Assembly: GCA_012026885.1 (NCBI GenBank)
Contig: VEPL01000030.1
Location: 43,924 to 107,923, forward strand
Reading direction: 5' to 3'
From: Betaproteobacteria bacterium
GTDB taxonomy: Bacteria; Pseudomonadota; Gammaproteobacteria; Burkholderiales; Rhodocyclaceae
DNA: 64,000 bases
Part shown: one piece after another, positions 45,303 through 55,960 of the stretch
How the letters are laid out: each line of letters starts with the position of its first letter
Numbering within the stretch: position 1 is the first letter of the stretch
The notes under the pieces: model-generated
Told to the model about the DNA's origin: nothing
What the model saw: only the letters and a program-made list of their open reading frames with translations
Databases searched by the model: none
Program-made: the position numbers and the translations under genes

Positions 45303-47582
45303 TCAGCCCGCGTCGACCACCGTCAGCGCCGTCATGTTGACGATTCGGCGCACGGTGGCGGTTGGCGTCAGGATGTTCACCGGCTTGGCCGCACCGAGCA
45401 GGATCGGGCCGATGGTCAGGTTGTCGCCGGCCGCGATCTTGAGCAGGTTGAAGGAAATGTTGGCGGCATCCAGCGTGGGCATGATCAGCAGGTTGGCCTG
45501 GCCCTTCAGGCGCGAATTCGGGAAGGCCGACAGGCGGATCTTCTCGTCGAGCGCCGCGTCGCCGTGCATTTCGCCCTCGACCTCGAGGCGCGGCGCACGC
45601 TGGGCCAACAAGGCGAGCACCTGGCGCATCTTCAGCGACGTCGGCGTGTCCTCGGTACCGAAGGTCGAGTGCGACAGCAGCGCCACCTTCGGGGTTATCC
45701 CGAAGGCGCGCACTTCCTCGGCTGCCAGCAGGGTCATGTCGGCCAGTTGCTCGGCGGTCGGGTCGTAATTGACGTAGGTATCGCCGATGAATACCGTGCG
45801 GCCGGGCAGCATGAGCAGGTTCATCGCGTAGTAGCGGTCGAGCCCCGGCTGGGTGCCGATGACGCTCTGCACGTAGTGGCGGTGGTGGTCGTGGCGCCCG
45901 AAGGTGCCACAGATGAGGCCGTCGGCGTAGCCGAGGCGGACCATCAGCGCGCCGTACAGCGTCGCGCGGCGTCGCACTTCGCGGCGCGCGTAGTCGGGCG
46001 ACACGCCCTTGCGCTCGGTCAGGCTGTGGTAGGCCTGCCAGAACTCATCGAAATGGCGGTCGAAGAAATCGCAGTTGTCGGCATGGATGACCTCGTAGTC
46101 GATCCCCTCGCGGATGCGCAGGCCGGACGCCTCGATGCGGCGGGTGATCTCGGCCGGACGGCCGATGAGGACCGGCTGGGCGATGCCTTCGTCACGGACG
46201 ACCTGGACCGCGCGCAGGACCCGCTCGTCCTCGCCCTCGGCAAAGACGATGCGCTTCGGCGCCTTCTTGGCCTGGGCGAACACCGGCTTCATGATGAAGC
46301 CGGAGTGATAGACGAACTCGTTCAGCCCCTGCAGGTAGGCCGGCCAGTCGCGGATCGGCCGCGTCGCCACGCCGGAGTCCATGCCGGCCCGGGCAACGGC
46401 CGGGGCGATCTTGACGATCAGGCGCGGGTCGAAGGGCTTGGGAATCAGGTACTCCGGCCCGAAGCCGCTGACCTTCTCGCCATAGGCAGTCGCCACGATT
46501 TCGGACTGCTCGGCCCGCGCCAGCTCGGCGATGGCCTTGACCGCCGCCATCTTCATCTCCTCGGTGATCGTCGTCGCACCGACATCGAGCGCGCCGCGGA
46601 AGATGAACGGGAAACAGAGCACATTGTTGACCTGGTTCGGGTAGTCCGAGCGGCCGGTGCAGATGATGGCGTCGTTGCGCACGCTCTTGACCTGCTCGGG
46701 CAGGATTTCCGGGGTCGGGTTGGCGAGCGCCAGGATCAGCGGGCTGGCGGCCATCTTCGCCACCATCTCGGGCTTGAGCACCCCACCCGCGGACAATCCG
46801 AGGAAGACGTCGGCGTCGGCGATGACTTCGCCCAGCGTGCGGGCATCGGTAGCCTTGGCATAGCGCGCCTTGATCTCGTCCATTTCCTCGACGCGACCTT
46901 CGTAGACGACGCCCTTGATGTCGGTGACCCAGATGTTCTCGACCGGAGCGCCCAGCATGACCAGCAGGTCGAGACAGGCGAGCGCTGCAGCGCCGGCGCC
47001 CGAGGTGACGATCTTGACCTTGGCCAGGTCCTTGCCGATCAGGTGCAGGCCGTTGAGCACGGCGGCACCGACGACGATCGCCGTGCCGTGCTGGTCGTCG
47101 TGGAAGACGGGGATCTTCATGCGCTCGCGCAGCTTCTTCTCGATGTAGAAGCACTCGGGCGCCTTGATGTCCTCGAGGTTGATGCCGCCGAAGGTCGGCT
47201 CGAGCGAGGCGATGGTGTCGATCAGCTTGTCGGGGTCGCGCTCCTCGATTTCGAGGTCGAAGACATCGATGTTGGCGAATTTCTTGAACAGCACGCCCTT
47301 GCCTTCCATGACCGGCTTGGCGGCAAGCGGGCCGATCGGGCCAAGGCCGAGCACGGCAGTGCCATTGGTAATGACGCCGACCAGGTTGCCGCGCGAGGTC
47401 AGCGTGCTCGCCTCGCCGGGATCGGCGACGATTTCCTCGCAGGCGAAGGCGACGCCGGGAGAATAGGCAAGCGAGAGATCGTACTGGTTGGTCAGTTGCT
47501 TGATCGGCGTCACGGCAATCTTGCCCGGGCGCGGCTCGCGGTGATAGTAGAGCGCGGCTTCGCGCAGCTGCTTGGAATCCAT
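45303..47582 (-). CDS. maeB: NADP-dependent malic enzyme with C-terminal phosphotransacetylase-like domain
   Basis: 759 residues, the MaeB layout. The N-terminal malic enzyme part (about 1-430) shows [49 protein letters not shown] and [14 protein letters not shown] (NADP-binding). The C-terminal part (about 430-759) resembles phosphate acetyltransferase, with [20 protein letters not shown] and [10 protein letters not shown], and usually acts as an allosteric domain. It makes pyruvate and NADPH from malate. CCGGAGGAAGAC precedes the ATG. Divergent from pckG, which runs the companion four-carbon/three-carbon step. Confidence 0.96.
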   Translation of the reverse strand: MDSKQLREAALYYHREPRPGKIAVTPIKQLTNQYDLSLAYSPGVAFACEEIVADPGEASTLTSRGNLVGVITNGTAVLGLGPIGPLAAKPVMEGKGVLFKKFANIDVFDLEIEERDPDKLIDTIASLEPTFGGINLEDIKAPECFYIEKKLRERMKIPVFHDDQHGTAIVVGAAVLNGLHLIGKDLAKVKIVTSGAGAAALACLDLLVMLGAPVENIWVTDIKGVVYEGRVEEMDEIKARYAKATDARTLGEVIADADVFLGLSAGGVLKPEMVAKMAASPLILALANPTPEILPEQVKSVRNDAIICTGRSDYPNQVNNVLCFPFIFRGALDVGATTITEEMKMAAVKAIAELARAEQSEIVATAYGEKVSGFGPEYLIPKPFDPRLIVKIAPAVARAGMDSGVATRPIRDWPAYLQGLNEFVYHSGFIMKPVFAQAKKAPKRIVFAEGEDERVLRAVQVVRDEGIAQPVLIGRPAEITRRIEASGLRIREGIDYEVIHADNCDFFDRHFDEFWQAYHSLTERKGVSPDYARREVRRRATLYGALMVRLGYADGLICGTFGRHDHHRHYVQSVIGTQPGLDRYYAMNLLMLPGRTVFIGDTYVNYDPTAEQLADMTLLAAEEVRAFGITPKVALLSHSTFGTEDTPTSLKMRQVLALLAQRAPRLEVEGEMHGDAALDEKIRLSAFPNSRLKGQANLLIMPTLDAANISFNLLKIAAGDNLTIGPILLGAAKPVNILTPTATVRRIVNMTALTVVDAG

Positions 47583-47593
47583 GTCTTCCTCCG

Positions 47594-47610
47594 GTTTCGT
47601 ATAGCGAAAC
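47594..47610. promoter_or_regulatory. inverted repeat just before the maeB ribosome binding site
   Basis: GTTTCG and CGAAAC flank a five-base centre, a perfect dyad 12-28 bases upstream of the maeB start. It could be an operator or a small leader hairpin that affects translation. No known regulator is assigned. Confidence 0.35.
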
Positions 47611-47834
47611 GACTTTTTGAATCGTGGAATAATTTTAGCACAGCCGGCGCCTCCGGCCAGTTGTGGCTATCACGTACGTGCGCGAAGTCAAGTGGATGTT
47701 TACCCTCGGGTCTGGCATAATTACCGGCTTCCCAGCCGACCGCTCCCATGCCGCTTGCAGTTCCCCCTGGCAGTCACCGGCGACTGGCGTGAAACCTAGC
47801 TAATACAGAAACTTGCATAGAGAGACAAACCGCC

Positions 47835-49679
47835 ATGACCGCACCGCTGAACGCACCCGACTACGTCAAACACGAAGGCCTGAAGAAGTGGGTTGCCGAA
47901 ATCGCCGCGCTGACCCAGCCTGACCGGATCGTCTGGGCCGACGGCAGCCAGGAAGAATACGACCACCTGTGCGCCGAGATGGTCAAGGCCGGCACGCTGA
48001 TCAAGCTGAACGAACAGAAGCGCCCGAATTCCTACCTCGCCTTCTCGGATCCCTCCGACGTCGCCCGCGTCGAGGACCGCACCTACATCTGCTCGCAGAA
48101 CAAGGAAGACGCCGGCCCGACCAACAACTGGGAAGATCCGGCCAGGATGCGCGCAACCCTGAACGGCCTGTTCAAGGGCTGCATGCAGGGTCGCACCATG
48201 TACGTCATCCCCTTCTCGATGGGTCCGCTCGGTTCGCCGATCGCCCACATCGGCTTCGAGATCACCGACTCTGCCTACGTCGTGGTCAACATGCGCACGA
48301 TGACCCGCATGGGCAAGGCAGTGTACGACGTCCTCGGCAGCAACGGCGAATACGTGCCCTGCGTGCACACCGTCGGTGCCCCTCTGCAGCCGGGCCAGGC
48401 CGACGTCAAGTGGCCGTGCAACCCGACCGTCAAGTACATCGTGCACTACCCGGAAACCCGCGAAATCTGGTCCTATGGCTCCGGCTACGGCGGTAACGCC
48501 CTGCTTGGCAAGAAGTGCTTCGCCCTGCGCATCGCGTCGACCATGGCCCGCGACCAGGGCTGGCTGGCCGAACACATGCTCATCCTCGGCGTCGAATCCC
48601 CCGAAGGTGAAAAGACCTATGTCGCTGCCGCCTTCCCGTCGGCCTGCGGCAAGACCAACTTCGCCATGCTGATTCCGCCCGAGCCGCTCAACGGCTGGAA
48701 GATCACCACGATCGGCGACGACATCGCCTGGATCAAGCCGCGCGTCGATGCCGACGGCGTCACCCGCTTCTACGCGATCAACCCGGAAGCCGGCTTCTTC
48801 GGCGTCGCCCCCGGCACCAGCGAGAAGACCAACTTCAACGCCCTGGCCACGCTCAAGGAAAACATCATCTTCACCAACGTCGCGCTGACCGACGATGGCG
48901 ACGTCTGGTGGGAAGGCCTGACCAAGCAAGCGCCCGATCACCTGATCGACTGGCAGGGCAACGACTGGACGCCGGAAGACGGCAAGGCCGGCAAGAAAGC
49001 CGCCCACGCCAACTCCCGCTTCACCGCCCCGGCCAGCCAGTGCCCGTCCGTCGACGCCGCCTGGGAGGATCCTGCCGGCGTGCCGATCTCGGCCTTTATC
49101 TTCGGCGGCCGCCGCGCCACCACCGTGCCGCTGGTCTACCAGGCCTTCAACTGGAACTACGGCGTCTACATGGCCGCCACGCTCGGCTCCGAAACCACCG
49201 CCGCCGCCTTCGGCCAGCAGGGTGTCGTCCGCCGCGATCCGTTCGCCATGCTGCCCTTCTGCGGCTACCACATGGGCGACTACTTCAACCACTGGCTGCG
49301 CATGGGCAAGACGGTCGACGCGACGCCGAAGATCTTCTGCGTGAACTGGTTCCGCATGAACGAGAAGGGCGAATTCATGTGGCCGGGTTTCGGCGACAAC
49401 ATGCGCGTCCTCAAGTGGATCGTCCAGCGCTGCAAGGGCACCATCGCCGCCAAGGAAACCGTGCTGGGCTGGATGCCGAAGTTCGAGGACATCGACTGGA
49501 CCGGCCTGGAGATCAACAAGGGCGATTTCGAGGCACTGACCACGATCGATGCCGACGCCTGGAAATCCGAACTGGCCGGCCACAAGGAATGGTTCGACAA
49601 GATGGGCGAGAAGATGCCGCGCGAACTCGTGCTCAAGCGCGAACTGTTCGAGATGGGCATCTTCAAGGACGCCGCCTGA
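47835..49679 (+). CDS. pckG: phosphoenolpyruvate carboxykinase (GTP)
   Basis: 614 residues, GTP-type. It interconverts oxaloacetate and phosphoenolpyruvate. Blocks: [53 protein letters not shown] (P-loop with the Cys of the GTP class), [15 protein letters not shown] and [24 protein letters not shown] lies before the ATG. A clear intrinsic terminator follows the stop. The 252-base gap to maeB holds the divergent promoters, with CATAAT at 47716-47721 as a possible -10. Confidence 0.97.
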   Translation: MTAPLNAPDYVKHEGLKKWVAEIAALTQPDRIVWADGSQEEYDHLCAEMVKAGTLIKLNEQKRPNSYLAFSDPSDVARVEDRTYICSQNKEDAGPTNNWEDPARMRATLNGLFKGCMQGRTMYVIPFSMGPLGSPIAHIGFEITDSAYVVVNMRTMTRMGKAVYDVLGSNGEYVPCVHTVGAPLQPGQADVKWPCNPTVKYIVHYPETREIWSYGSGYGGNALLGKKCFALRIASTMARDQGWLAEHMLILGVESPEGEKTYVAAAFPSACGKTNFAMLIPPEPLNGWKITTIGDDIAWIKPRVDADGVTRFYAINPEAGFFGVAPGTSEKTNFNALATLKENIIFTNVALTDDGDVWWEGLTKQAPDHLIDWQGNDWTPEDGKAGKKAAHANSRFTAPASQCPSVDAAWEDPAGVPISAFIFGGRRATTVPLVYQAFNWNYGVYMAATLGSETTAAAFGQQGVVRRDPFAMLPFCGYHMGDYFNHWLRMGKTVDATPKIFCVNWFRMNEKGEFMWPGFGDNMRVLKWIVQRCKGTIAAKETVLGWMPKFEDIDWTGLEINKGDFEALTTIDADAWKSELAGHKEWFDKMGEKMPRELVLKRELFEMGIFKDAA

Positions 49680-49700
49680 CATTTCGCTGCGCGAATCCGG

Positions 49701-49726
49701 ACGGCCACCCGCGGGTGGCCGTTTTT
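49701..49726 (+). terminator. intrinsic terminator of pckG
   Basis: A palindromic stem (ACGGCCACCC with GGGTGGCCGT) followed by TTTTT lies 21 bases after the stop. It ends 14 bases before the next ATG, so the aminotransferase gene needs its own promoter or read-through. Confidence 0.85.
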
Positions 49727-49740
49727 CTTCAGAGACCCGA

Positions 49741-50907
49741 ATGCCCTCCGCCGCCGCCCGCCTTGCCGACATCGCGCCCTTCCACGTCGTCGAACTGCTG
49801 TCCCGCGCCCGCCAGCTCGAGGCGGAGGGTCGCGACATCATCCACATGGAGGTCGGCGAACCGGACTTCCCGACGCCGGAGCCGATCGCCGCTGCTGCGG
49901 TCGACGCTATAAAACAGGGCAAAACGCTCTATACGCAGGCGCTCGGCCTGCCCGTACTGCGCGAGGCGATTGCCGCCTTCTACCGCACGCGCTACGGCGT
50001 CGCTGTCCCGGCCGCGCGCATCGCCGTCACCGCCGGCGCCTCGGGGGCGCTCAACCTCGCCTTCGCCTGCCTCGCCGATCCGGGCCGTGAATGGCTGCTT
50101 GCCGACCCGGGTTATCCGTGCAACCGGCACATCCTGCGCGCCTACGAGGGCGTCGCCCGTGCTCTGCCGGTCGGTCCGGAGAGCAATTTCCAGCCGACGC
50201 CGGCGCAGGTCGCTTCAGCCTGGAACGCCAACACAGCCGGACTCCTCGTCGCCTCGCCGGCCAATCCGACCGGGACACTGCTCGCCGCCGGCGCCATCGC
50301 GGCGCTCGCCGACACCGTGCGCGCGCGGGGCGGACACTTTCTTGTCGACGAGATCTACCACGGCCTCACCTACGAGGACGATGCGCCGACGGCGTGCGCG
50401 GCCGGCGAGGATATCTGGGTCATCAACAGTTTCTCCAAATACTTCCAGATGACCGGCTGGCGGCTCGGCTGGATGGTTATTCCCGAGCCGTTCGTGCGCG
50501 ATGTCGAGAAGCTGGCGCAGAACCTCGTCCTCTGCCCGTCCACGCCGGCGCAGCATGCCGCGCTGGCCGCCTTCGCGCCGGCGACGATCGCACTGCTCGA
50601 GGAACGGCGCGCCGAATTCCGCCGGCGCCGCGACTTCCTCGCCCCGGCGCTGGAGCAGATCGGCTTCCGCGTCACCGCCCGCCCCGAAGGGGCCTTCTAT
50701 CTCTATTGCGACTGCTCGGCGCTATCCGGCAACAGCTTCACGCTGGCCCGGGACCTGCTGGAGAATGCCGGCGTCGCCGCGACCCCCGGCATCGACTTCG
50801 GCGCGAACGCGCCGGAGCGCCACATCCGCTTCGCCTATACGACCAGGGTCGAGCGTCTAGCCGAGGCGGTCGACCGGCTCGCCCGATACTTCGGCGGGCA
50901 AGGCTAG
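49741..50907 (+). CDS. class I/II PLP-dependent aminotransferase
   Basis: 388 residues. HMEVGEPDFPTPEPI near the N-terminus, ASPANPTGTLL (substrate-carboxylate region), LVDEIYHGLTYED and INSFSKYFQMTGWRLGW, whose Lys should form the PLP Schiff base. It resembles aspartate/alanine-type transaminases of broad use; the amino acid cannot be named. The ATG sits right after the pckG terminator. Its last 51 bases overlap the convergent ampD gene. Confidence 0.9.
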   Translation: MPSAAARLADIAPFHVVELLSRARQLEAEGRDIIHMEVGEPDFPTPEPIAAAAVDAIKQGKTLYTQALGLPVLREAIAAFYRTRYGVAVPAARIAVTAGASGALNLAFACLADPGREWLLADPGYPCNRHILRAYEGVARALPVGPESNFQPTPAQVASAWNANTAGLLVASPANPTGTLLAAGAIAALADTVRARGGHFLVDEIYHGLTYEDDAPTACAAGEDIWVINSFSKYFQMTGWRLGWMVIPEPFVRDVEKLAQNLVLCPSTPAQHAALAAFAPATIALLEERRAEFRRRRDFLAPALEQIGFRVTARPEGAFYLYCDCSALSGNSFTLARDLLENAGVAATPGIDFGANAPERHIRFAYTTRVERLAEAVDRLARYFGGQG

Positions 50908-51450
50908 CCCCGGGAAGCGCGCCGCGAGCCCTGCCCAGTCGAAATGCGGCCCCGGATCGGTCTTGCGGCCCGGCGCCACGTCGCTGTGTCCGGCGACTGC
51001 GGTAACTGGATAGCGACGGCGTAGCGCCCCGAGCAAGCGCCACAGGACACGGTACTGCTCCGGCGCGAAGGGGCTGTCGTCGTCGCCCTCCAGCTCGATT
51101 CCCACCGACCAGTCGTTGCAGTTCTCCCGCCCCCGCCAGGACGAGCGCCCGGCATGCCAGGCGCGCCTGTCGCACGCGACGAACTGCACCGCCCTCCCGT
51201 CACGACGCACCAGAAAATGTGCCGACACCTGCAGCCCGGCGATGGTCGCAAAATAGGGGTGGGCAGCAGCATCGAGGCGATTGAGGAAGAAGCGTTCGAT
51301 GGCATCGCCGCCGAATTCGCCGGGCGGCAGGCTGATATTGTGCAGAACGACCAGCGAGACCGTTGCCCCCGCGGGGCGCGCCCCCTGGTTGGGCGAGCAC
51401 AACCAGCGCGTACCGCCGAGCCAGCCGTCCTGCCGCCAGCGGAAGCTCAC
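50857..51450 (-). CDS. ampD: 1,6-anhydro-N-acetylmuramyl-L-alanine amidase AmpD
   Basis: 197 residues. The amidase_2 fold is visible with VSLVVLHNISLPPGEFGG (first zinc His), SAHFLVRRDGRAVQFV, RENCNDWSVGIELEGDDD and VAGHSDVAPGRKTDPGPHFD (second His and Asp ligands). It recycles cytoplasmic peptidoglycan fragments. The GTG start overlaps the pilR stop (GTGA). The end overlaps the aminotransferase gene in antisense by 51 bases. Confidence 0.93.
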   Translation of the reverse strand: MSFRWRQDGWLGGTRWLCSPNQGARPAGATVSLVVLHNISLPPGEFGGDAIERFFLNRLDAAAHPYFATIAGLQVSAHFLVRRDGRAVQFVACDRRAWHAGRSSWRGRENCNDWSVGIELEGDDDSPFAPEQYRVLWRLLGALRRRYPVTAVAGHSDVAPGRKTDPGPHFDWAGLAARFPGLALPAEVSGEPVDRLG

Positions 51451-52799
51451 TCGATGCCCAGGCGCTCGAGGCGATAGCGCAGCGAGCGGAAGGTCACCCC
51501 GAGCAGGCGGGCGGCCGCAGTGCGGTTGCCATCGGTCTTCTGCAACGCTTCGAGGATGGCCTGGCGTTCAAGGCGGTTGAGGTAATCGTCGAGTGTTTCG
51601 CTGCCCCGCCCGACATTCTCGCCGCCCATTTCGTCCGGACCCAGTTGCAGGTCCTCCGGTTCGATGACGAAATCAGAACACAACGCGGTTGCCCGCTCGA
51701 GGATGTTTTCCAGCTCGCGCACGTTGCCAGGGAACGGGTAGGCAGCAAGCGCCTGCATCGCACTCTCGCCCAGCACCGGCTGGCGCGCTTCCCCGCACAA
51801 CTTGCGCAACAGGGTACGGACCAGGTCGGGAAGGTCATCCATGCGCTCGCGCAGGGCCGGCATGCGCAACTCGATGACGTTCAGCCGGTAGTACAAATCC
51901 TGGCGGAAGGTGCCGCGCTCGACGCATTCACGCAGATTGCGATGGGTCGCACAGGTAATGCGCACATCCACCGGTTCCTCGACCGCATCGCCCAGGCGCC
52001 GGACGCGCTTTTCCTGGATCGCACGCAACAGCTTGACCTGCATGGCGAGCGGCAGGTCAGCGACTTCATCGAGGAACAACGTCCCCCCGTTGGCCGCCTG
52101 GAAGAAACCCTCTCGCTCCCCGTCTGCCCCGGTGAAGGCGCCCTTGCGATAGCCGAAGAACTCGCTTTCCATGAGGTTTTCGGGGATTGCACCGCAGTTG
52201 ACCGGAACGAAGGGCTTGCTCCCCCGCGCACTGAGCTGATGGATCAGGCGCGCCGCCAGTTCCTTGCCGCTACCCGACTCGCCCGATATGTAGATCGGCG
52301 CCTGGCTGCGCGCGAGCTTCTCGATGAGGCCGCGCACCTGCTGCATGGCCGGAGAGGCTCCGATCAGACCCTGTACCGCCCCCTCGGAATCATCCGCGCC
52401 GGGCACACTGAGTGCGGACTTGACCAGGGTGCGCAACTGGTCGAGGCCGACCGGCTTGGCGAGATAGTCGAAGGCCCCGGCCTTGAGCGCAGCGATGGCG
52501 TTCTCGGTGCTGCCGAAGGCCGTGATGACCGCGACCGGCGTCCGGGGACAGCGCTCGACAACCTCGCGGACGACGTCGAGTCCGTCGCCGTCGGGCAAGC
52601 GCATATCCGTCAGGCAGAGCTGGAATTCGCCCTCCTCGAGCCATTCCTTCGCCTCGCCGACACTCGCCGCGCAAACGGCCGCCAGCCCCATGCGCGAGAG
52701 GGTTAGGTCGATCAGTTCGCGGATGTCTGGCTCGTCGTCCACGACGAGGACGCGGTTCAGTTCACCGCGGGCGCGCCGTTCGCTTCGGGCAGTTTGCAT
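51447..52799 (-). CDS. pilR: NtrC-family response regulator PilR
   Basis: 450 residues. Receiver domain with VLVVDDEPDIRELIDLTLSR and the phospho-accepting Asp in CLTDMRLPDGDG; AAA+ domain with GESGSGKELAARLIH (Walker A), the sigma54-contact motif KGAFTGADG, and GGTLFLDEVADLPL (Walker B); a Fis-type helix-turn-helix at the end (DGNRTAAARLLGVTFRSLRY). It activates sigma54 promoters such as pilA. GGAG lies nine bases before the ATG, which overlaps the pilS 3' end by 43 bases. Confidence 0.95.
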   Translation of the reverse strand: MQTARSERRARGELNRVLVVDDEPDIRELIDLTLSRMGLAAVCAASVGEAKEWLEEGEFQLCLTDMRLPDGDGLDVVREVVERCPRTPVAVITAFGSTENAIAALKAGAFDYLAKPVGLDQLRTLVKSALSVPGADDSEGAVQGLIGASPAMQQVRGLIEKLARSQAPIYISGESGSGKELAARLIHQLSARGSKPFVPVNCGAIPENLMESEFFGYRKGAFTGADGEREGFFQAANGGTLFLDEVADLPLAMQVKLLRAIQEKRVRRLGDAVEEPVDVRITCATHRNLRECVERGTFRQDLYYRLNVIELRMPALRERMDDLPDLVRTLLRKLCGEARQPVLGESAMQALAAYPFPGNVRELENILERATALCSDFVIEPEDLQLGPDEMGGENVGRGSETLDDYLNRLERQAILEALQKTDGNRTAAARLLGVTFRSLRYRLERLGIE

Positions 52800-54370
52800 G
52801 GGTCGGATCTCCCGGAAATCACAAAATGGCCGCCGCCGGCAGCCGAGTCAAGTTCGAGTGTCGCACCATTCGCCTCGCAAAGTTCGCGGGCGATGAAAAG
52901 GCCCAGTCCGGTGCCGCTGTGGTGGGTCGTGAAGAAAGGTTCGAAGATCTGGGCAAGAGCACTCTCCGGCACCCCGGAACCGTCGTCGATGACATGGAGC
53001 TCGACGATGCCGCGATCCGTGTCGCCGCGGACAACGAGGCGGACGCTGCCCGGCTCGCCGCGCGAGTGGCGCCAGGCATTGTCGACGAGATTCCAGAGGA
53101 TCTGGTCGAGATGGTTGCGATCGAACGCGAGAACCGCTCCCGCATCGCCAGCCACTTCGATCGCCCCGGGCGCCAGGCCGCGTCCGGTGGCGAAATTTTC
53201 GACGAACTGCCAGCAAACGCGCAAAAGGGCCAGGTTTTCCGGCTGAATGCGGTCGCGCCGGCCCAGCTCGAGGATGTCGCCGACAATGCGGTCGAGGCGG
53301 GCGACGTTGTCTGCCAGTATCTGCAGCAGGCGATCCTGCATCGCCCCGCGCCGCTCCTCGTGCAACAGTTCGCCGGCATGGCTGATCGCCGACAGCGGAT
53401 TGCGGATTTCGTGCGCGATACTTCCGGTCAGCCGCCCGAGAGCAGCCAATTTCAGTTCACGCGCCCGCTCCTGGATACGTCCGATATCCTCGAGGAAGAC
53501 CAGCACTTCCCCATCGCTGCTCGCCGTACGGGCGAAACGCGCCCGCAGATGGACCCCCGACGGCAAGGACAAATCGGCGCCGGCCGCATCTTCGCGGCCA
53601 CTCCAGTCGGCGAGGCTGGCCGCCAGAAGCGGGGCGACGTCGGCCAGGTTGCCCGCAGGTGCGGGCGGCAGATCGAGCATCTCGCGGGCGACGGGATTGC
53701 ACGTCTGAAGAAGCCCGTCTCGACTGACGACGATGACCCCGTCCTGCATCCGCTCGCTGACGGACTGGCTGATCAGGCGCTGGTTCTCCAGATGGACGCC
53801 ACGCAGACGTGCCAGTTCCTCGTTCGCCATGATGCGCTGGCCGAGCAGGCGCGCCAGGATGGCCGTGGCGAAAAAGCCGGCGCACAGGAAGCCGGCCTGG
53901 ACGATGGTCGCCGGTTCGAACCCGCGCACGATGACCGCAGCGACCTGGGCGAGCAGCGTCGACACGGTTGCCAGTGCCGCATAGAACAACACCAGGCGCC
54001 CGCGACCGACCATGCTGGCGGTAGCCAGCGACACCAGCATCAGGGCACCGACCCCGGTCCCCGCGCCGGCGCCGGCATACATGAGGACACCGATTGCCGT
54101 CGCATCGAGCATGACCTGCAGCGAGAGCTGCATGTTGAAGCGCACTCGCCAGTAGGTAGACGCGAACAAGCCAGCGCCGACCATTCCCATGTAGGCGAGC
54201 GTCGCCATCAGGAAACGCGGCGAGGAGGAAAGGTGGAAAAGCGAGGCGACCCAGCCGTCCGGCAGGACAGCCGCCAGCAGGACGATGCCGGCGACGATCA
54301 GGCGATACAGGTTGAAATACTGGAACGGGCGCCAGCTGGCTTCCCAGGTGGCAGCAAGCCAGTCCGCCAT
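52757..54370 (-). CDS. pilS: sensor histidine kinase PilS
   Basis: 537 residues. About six N-terminal membrane helices (for example LIVAGIVLLAAVLPDGWVAS and ATLAYMGMVGAGLFASTYW), a PAS-like domain (SERMQDGVIVVSRDGLLQTC), a dimerisation box with the phosphorylated His (LTGSIAHEIRNPLSAISHAG), and an ATPase domain with NHLDQILWNLVDNAWRHSR and GTGLGLFIARELCEANG. It phosphorylates PilR to control type IV pili. The ATG at 54370 follows the PP0621 stop by two bases. Confidence 0.95.
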   Translation of the reverse strand: MADWLAATWEASWRPFQYFNLYRLIVAGIVLLAAVLPDGWVASLFHLSSSPRFLMATLAYMGMVGAGLFASTYWRVRFNMQLSLQVMLDATAIGVLMYAGAGAGTGVGALMLVSLATASMVGRGRLVLFYAALATVSTLLAQVAAVIVRGFEPATIVQAGFLCAGFFATAILARLLGQRIMANEELARLRGVHLENQRLISQSVSERMQDGVIVVSRDGLLQTCNPVAREMLDLPPAPAGNLADVAPLLAASLADWSGREDAAGADLSLPSGVHLRARFARTASSDGEVLVFLEDIGRIQERARELKLAALGRLTGSIAHEIRNPLSAISHAGELLHEERRGAMQDRLLQILADNVARLDRIVGDILELGRRDRIQPENLALLRVCWQFVENFATGRGLAPGAIEVAGDAGAVLAFDRNHLDQILWNLVDNAWRHSRGEPGSVRLVVRGDTDRGIVELHVIDDGSGVPESALAQIFEPFFTTHHSGTGLGLFIARELCEANGATLELDSAAGGGHFVISGRSDPCKLPEANGAPAVN

Positions 54371-54372
54371 GG

Positions 54373-54609
54373 TCAGCGGGGCCCGCCCCCGCGCGCATCG
54401 CGGTGTGCGGCGCAACAATAGCGCACCCCGCTATCGTCGCCGATGCTTTCGCTTTCCGGGATGTGCACGCCGCAGTGGGCACAAGCGACGATGCGCTCGA
54501 CCTCCTTTTCCCTGGTAGGCGCATGACTGGCTGCCCGCGGGCCACGCGCGCGCTTGCTCCAGACCCACCAAATCACGGCAACGACTGCAAGCAGGATGAG
54601 ATATTTCAT
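54373..54609 (-). CDS. PP0621-family small membrane protein
   Basis: 78 residues. One membrane helix (MKYLILLAVVAVIWWVWSKR), a charged linker, and a short zinc-ribbon-like tail with CAHCG and YCCAAH. The family is regularly found before pilS in betaproteobacteria and may be functionally linked to that kinase. The longer upstream frame is rejected because the ATG at 54609 begins the helix directly. Confidence 0.87.
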   Translation of the reverse strand: MKYLILLAVVAVIWWVWSKRARGPRAASHAPTREKEVERIVACAHCGVHIPESESIGDDSGVRYCCAAHRDARGGGPR

Positions 54610-54715
54610 GCGGCGCGACTGTACCAGACACTGCGGAAGCCGACGAGAGTTCTCGGCCGCGGGCGAAGGCGGGCAGCGGCTGCAGCGCTTTCCCACCAAC
54701 CTTGCGACCGACTGT

Positions 54716-55960
54716 TTATGCTGGACGATAACGAGCGCGCTTCCGCGAAAGCGCAACGGGCGCAAACTTGTGCTTCAGCACTTGGCTGGCGATTTTGAAT
54801 GCCCCTTCGAGCTTCTCCACATTTTCGCCCTCTGCCCCGACGCGTTCGAATCGCATGCGCCACGAGGAAAGAATGGTGTCGGCCATCCTTGACATTGACG
54901 CGATAGCAACCTCGGGATCGATCCCCAGCAAAATGGCAGAGGCCAAAAAGGTCTCCGGCGTCGCCACGGCGCCGTCAGTGTGAAAGCGCATGGACAGGGC
55001 CACTTGTTCGCTCCGTACCGAGCCGACGATATCGAAGGCCGGGGAGAGACGCCAGCCTTCCGCATCCCGGATAAGGGCGTGATTGCGCGGGTGATCATCG
55101 ACGTTCCCCACCATGGCGTTGTAAGCGAGTCGCTTCCAGATGGCTTCGCCGTATTGGCGGCCAGTCCAGCGCATGGCCTCGTCCGCAAACCGCAGATAAC
55201 TCATCTTCCTGCCATCCTCCCTGGGGTTGCCAAGTCCCAGCACCGTATAGGCACTGGCAAAGCCCTTCCGGGTCACACCCCCCTCAGCCTTGGCGAGGTC
55301 GAACCGGCGAACCAGGATAATTTGGCGGCCATCCGGCAGAGTGTGCAAACGGGACTGTGCGGCATCAATGCCACAGTCCTCCGCCATCGTCAGCATGACG
55401 TGTTCGTTCGCCGCAAGGAATCGGACCGGGTCTCCCTTCTCGGGAAACTTGGCGATCCAGAATGCGCCGGCATCTTCGACCAAGAGTTTTGGCTTGGCCC
55501 CCCCCATGCTTGTGGTGGGATGGACGACATTGGCGATCTGCTCATTCTCCGGGGGGAAGCCGCTGGAAACCTCGTCCAGGGCAGCCAGTGAGTAGGCTTT
55601 CAGTGCCTTGGGTTCGTCGCCGAAAGCCACATTGCCGACGCCATCGGCCGGTCCCTTCAGCAGGCAATCAAACTCGTCGAGATCGCCATGCTCACGGTAG
55701 AGTTGATCCCGCCCCCAGGCATCCGGCCCCGCATCCCGAAACACCCCGAAAATTCCATCCTGTTTGGCCTCCTTGATGACAGAGCGCCGAAAACGCAGGC
55801 CCATGGGGTCCAACGGGATCGCATCCTTATCTTTCAGATAGCCAGCGTCGTAGGCAAATTCACCCACCCTCGTCTCGGGAGCCCAGGCGAAGACGCCGGC
55901 CCGCACTGGTTTCGTTTCTCCCGGCAGATACACCAGGATGGGCGTGGACTTCTTAGCCAT
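54716..55960 (-). CDS. hipA: HipA-family kinase toxin
   Basis: 414 residues. HipA-type Ser/Thr kinase: an N-terminal subdomain (VYLPGETKPVRAGVFAWAPE), the HipA_N to HipA_C transition with GGAKPKLLVEDAG, VRRFDLAKAEGGVTR, and the catalytic core NAMVGNVDDHPRNHALI with LSPAFDIVGS. These proteins phosphorylate tRNA-charging enzymes or related targets and cause growth arrest. The start overlaps hipB by eight bases. No obvious defects. Part of the accessory island. Confidence 0.92.
   Translation of the reverse strand: MAKKSTPILVYLPGETKPVRAGVFAWAPETRVGEFAYDAGYLKDKDAIPLDPMGLRFRRSVIKEAKQDGIFGVFRDAGPDAWGRDQLYREHGDLDEFDCLLKGPADGVGNVAFGDEPKALKAYSLAALDEVSSGFPPENEQIANVVHPTTSMGGAKPKLLVEDAGAFWIAKFPEKGDPVRFLAANEHVMLTMAEDCGIDAAQSRLHTLPDGRQIILVRRFDLAKAEGGVTRKGFASAYTVLGLGNPREDGRKMSYLRFADEAMRWTGRQYGEAIWKRLAYNAMVGNVDDHPRNHALIRDAEGWRLSPAFDIVGSVRSEQVALSMRFHTDGAVATPETFLASAILLGIDPEVAIASMSRMADTILSSWRMRFERVGAEGENVEKLEGAFKIASQVLKHKFAPVALSRKRARYRPA

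Noticed and set aside
45300..47720. 806-codon rightward frame opposite maeB
   Set aside because: Antisense shadow of a full-length malic enzyme.
54640..54720. Copy of the tRNA-Pro 3' end as the second attachment site of the island
   Set aside because: Only a very short match (GTTCGAATC-like near 54845) was found, which is within chance; no attachment-site pair can be claimed.
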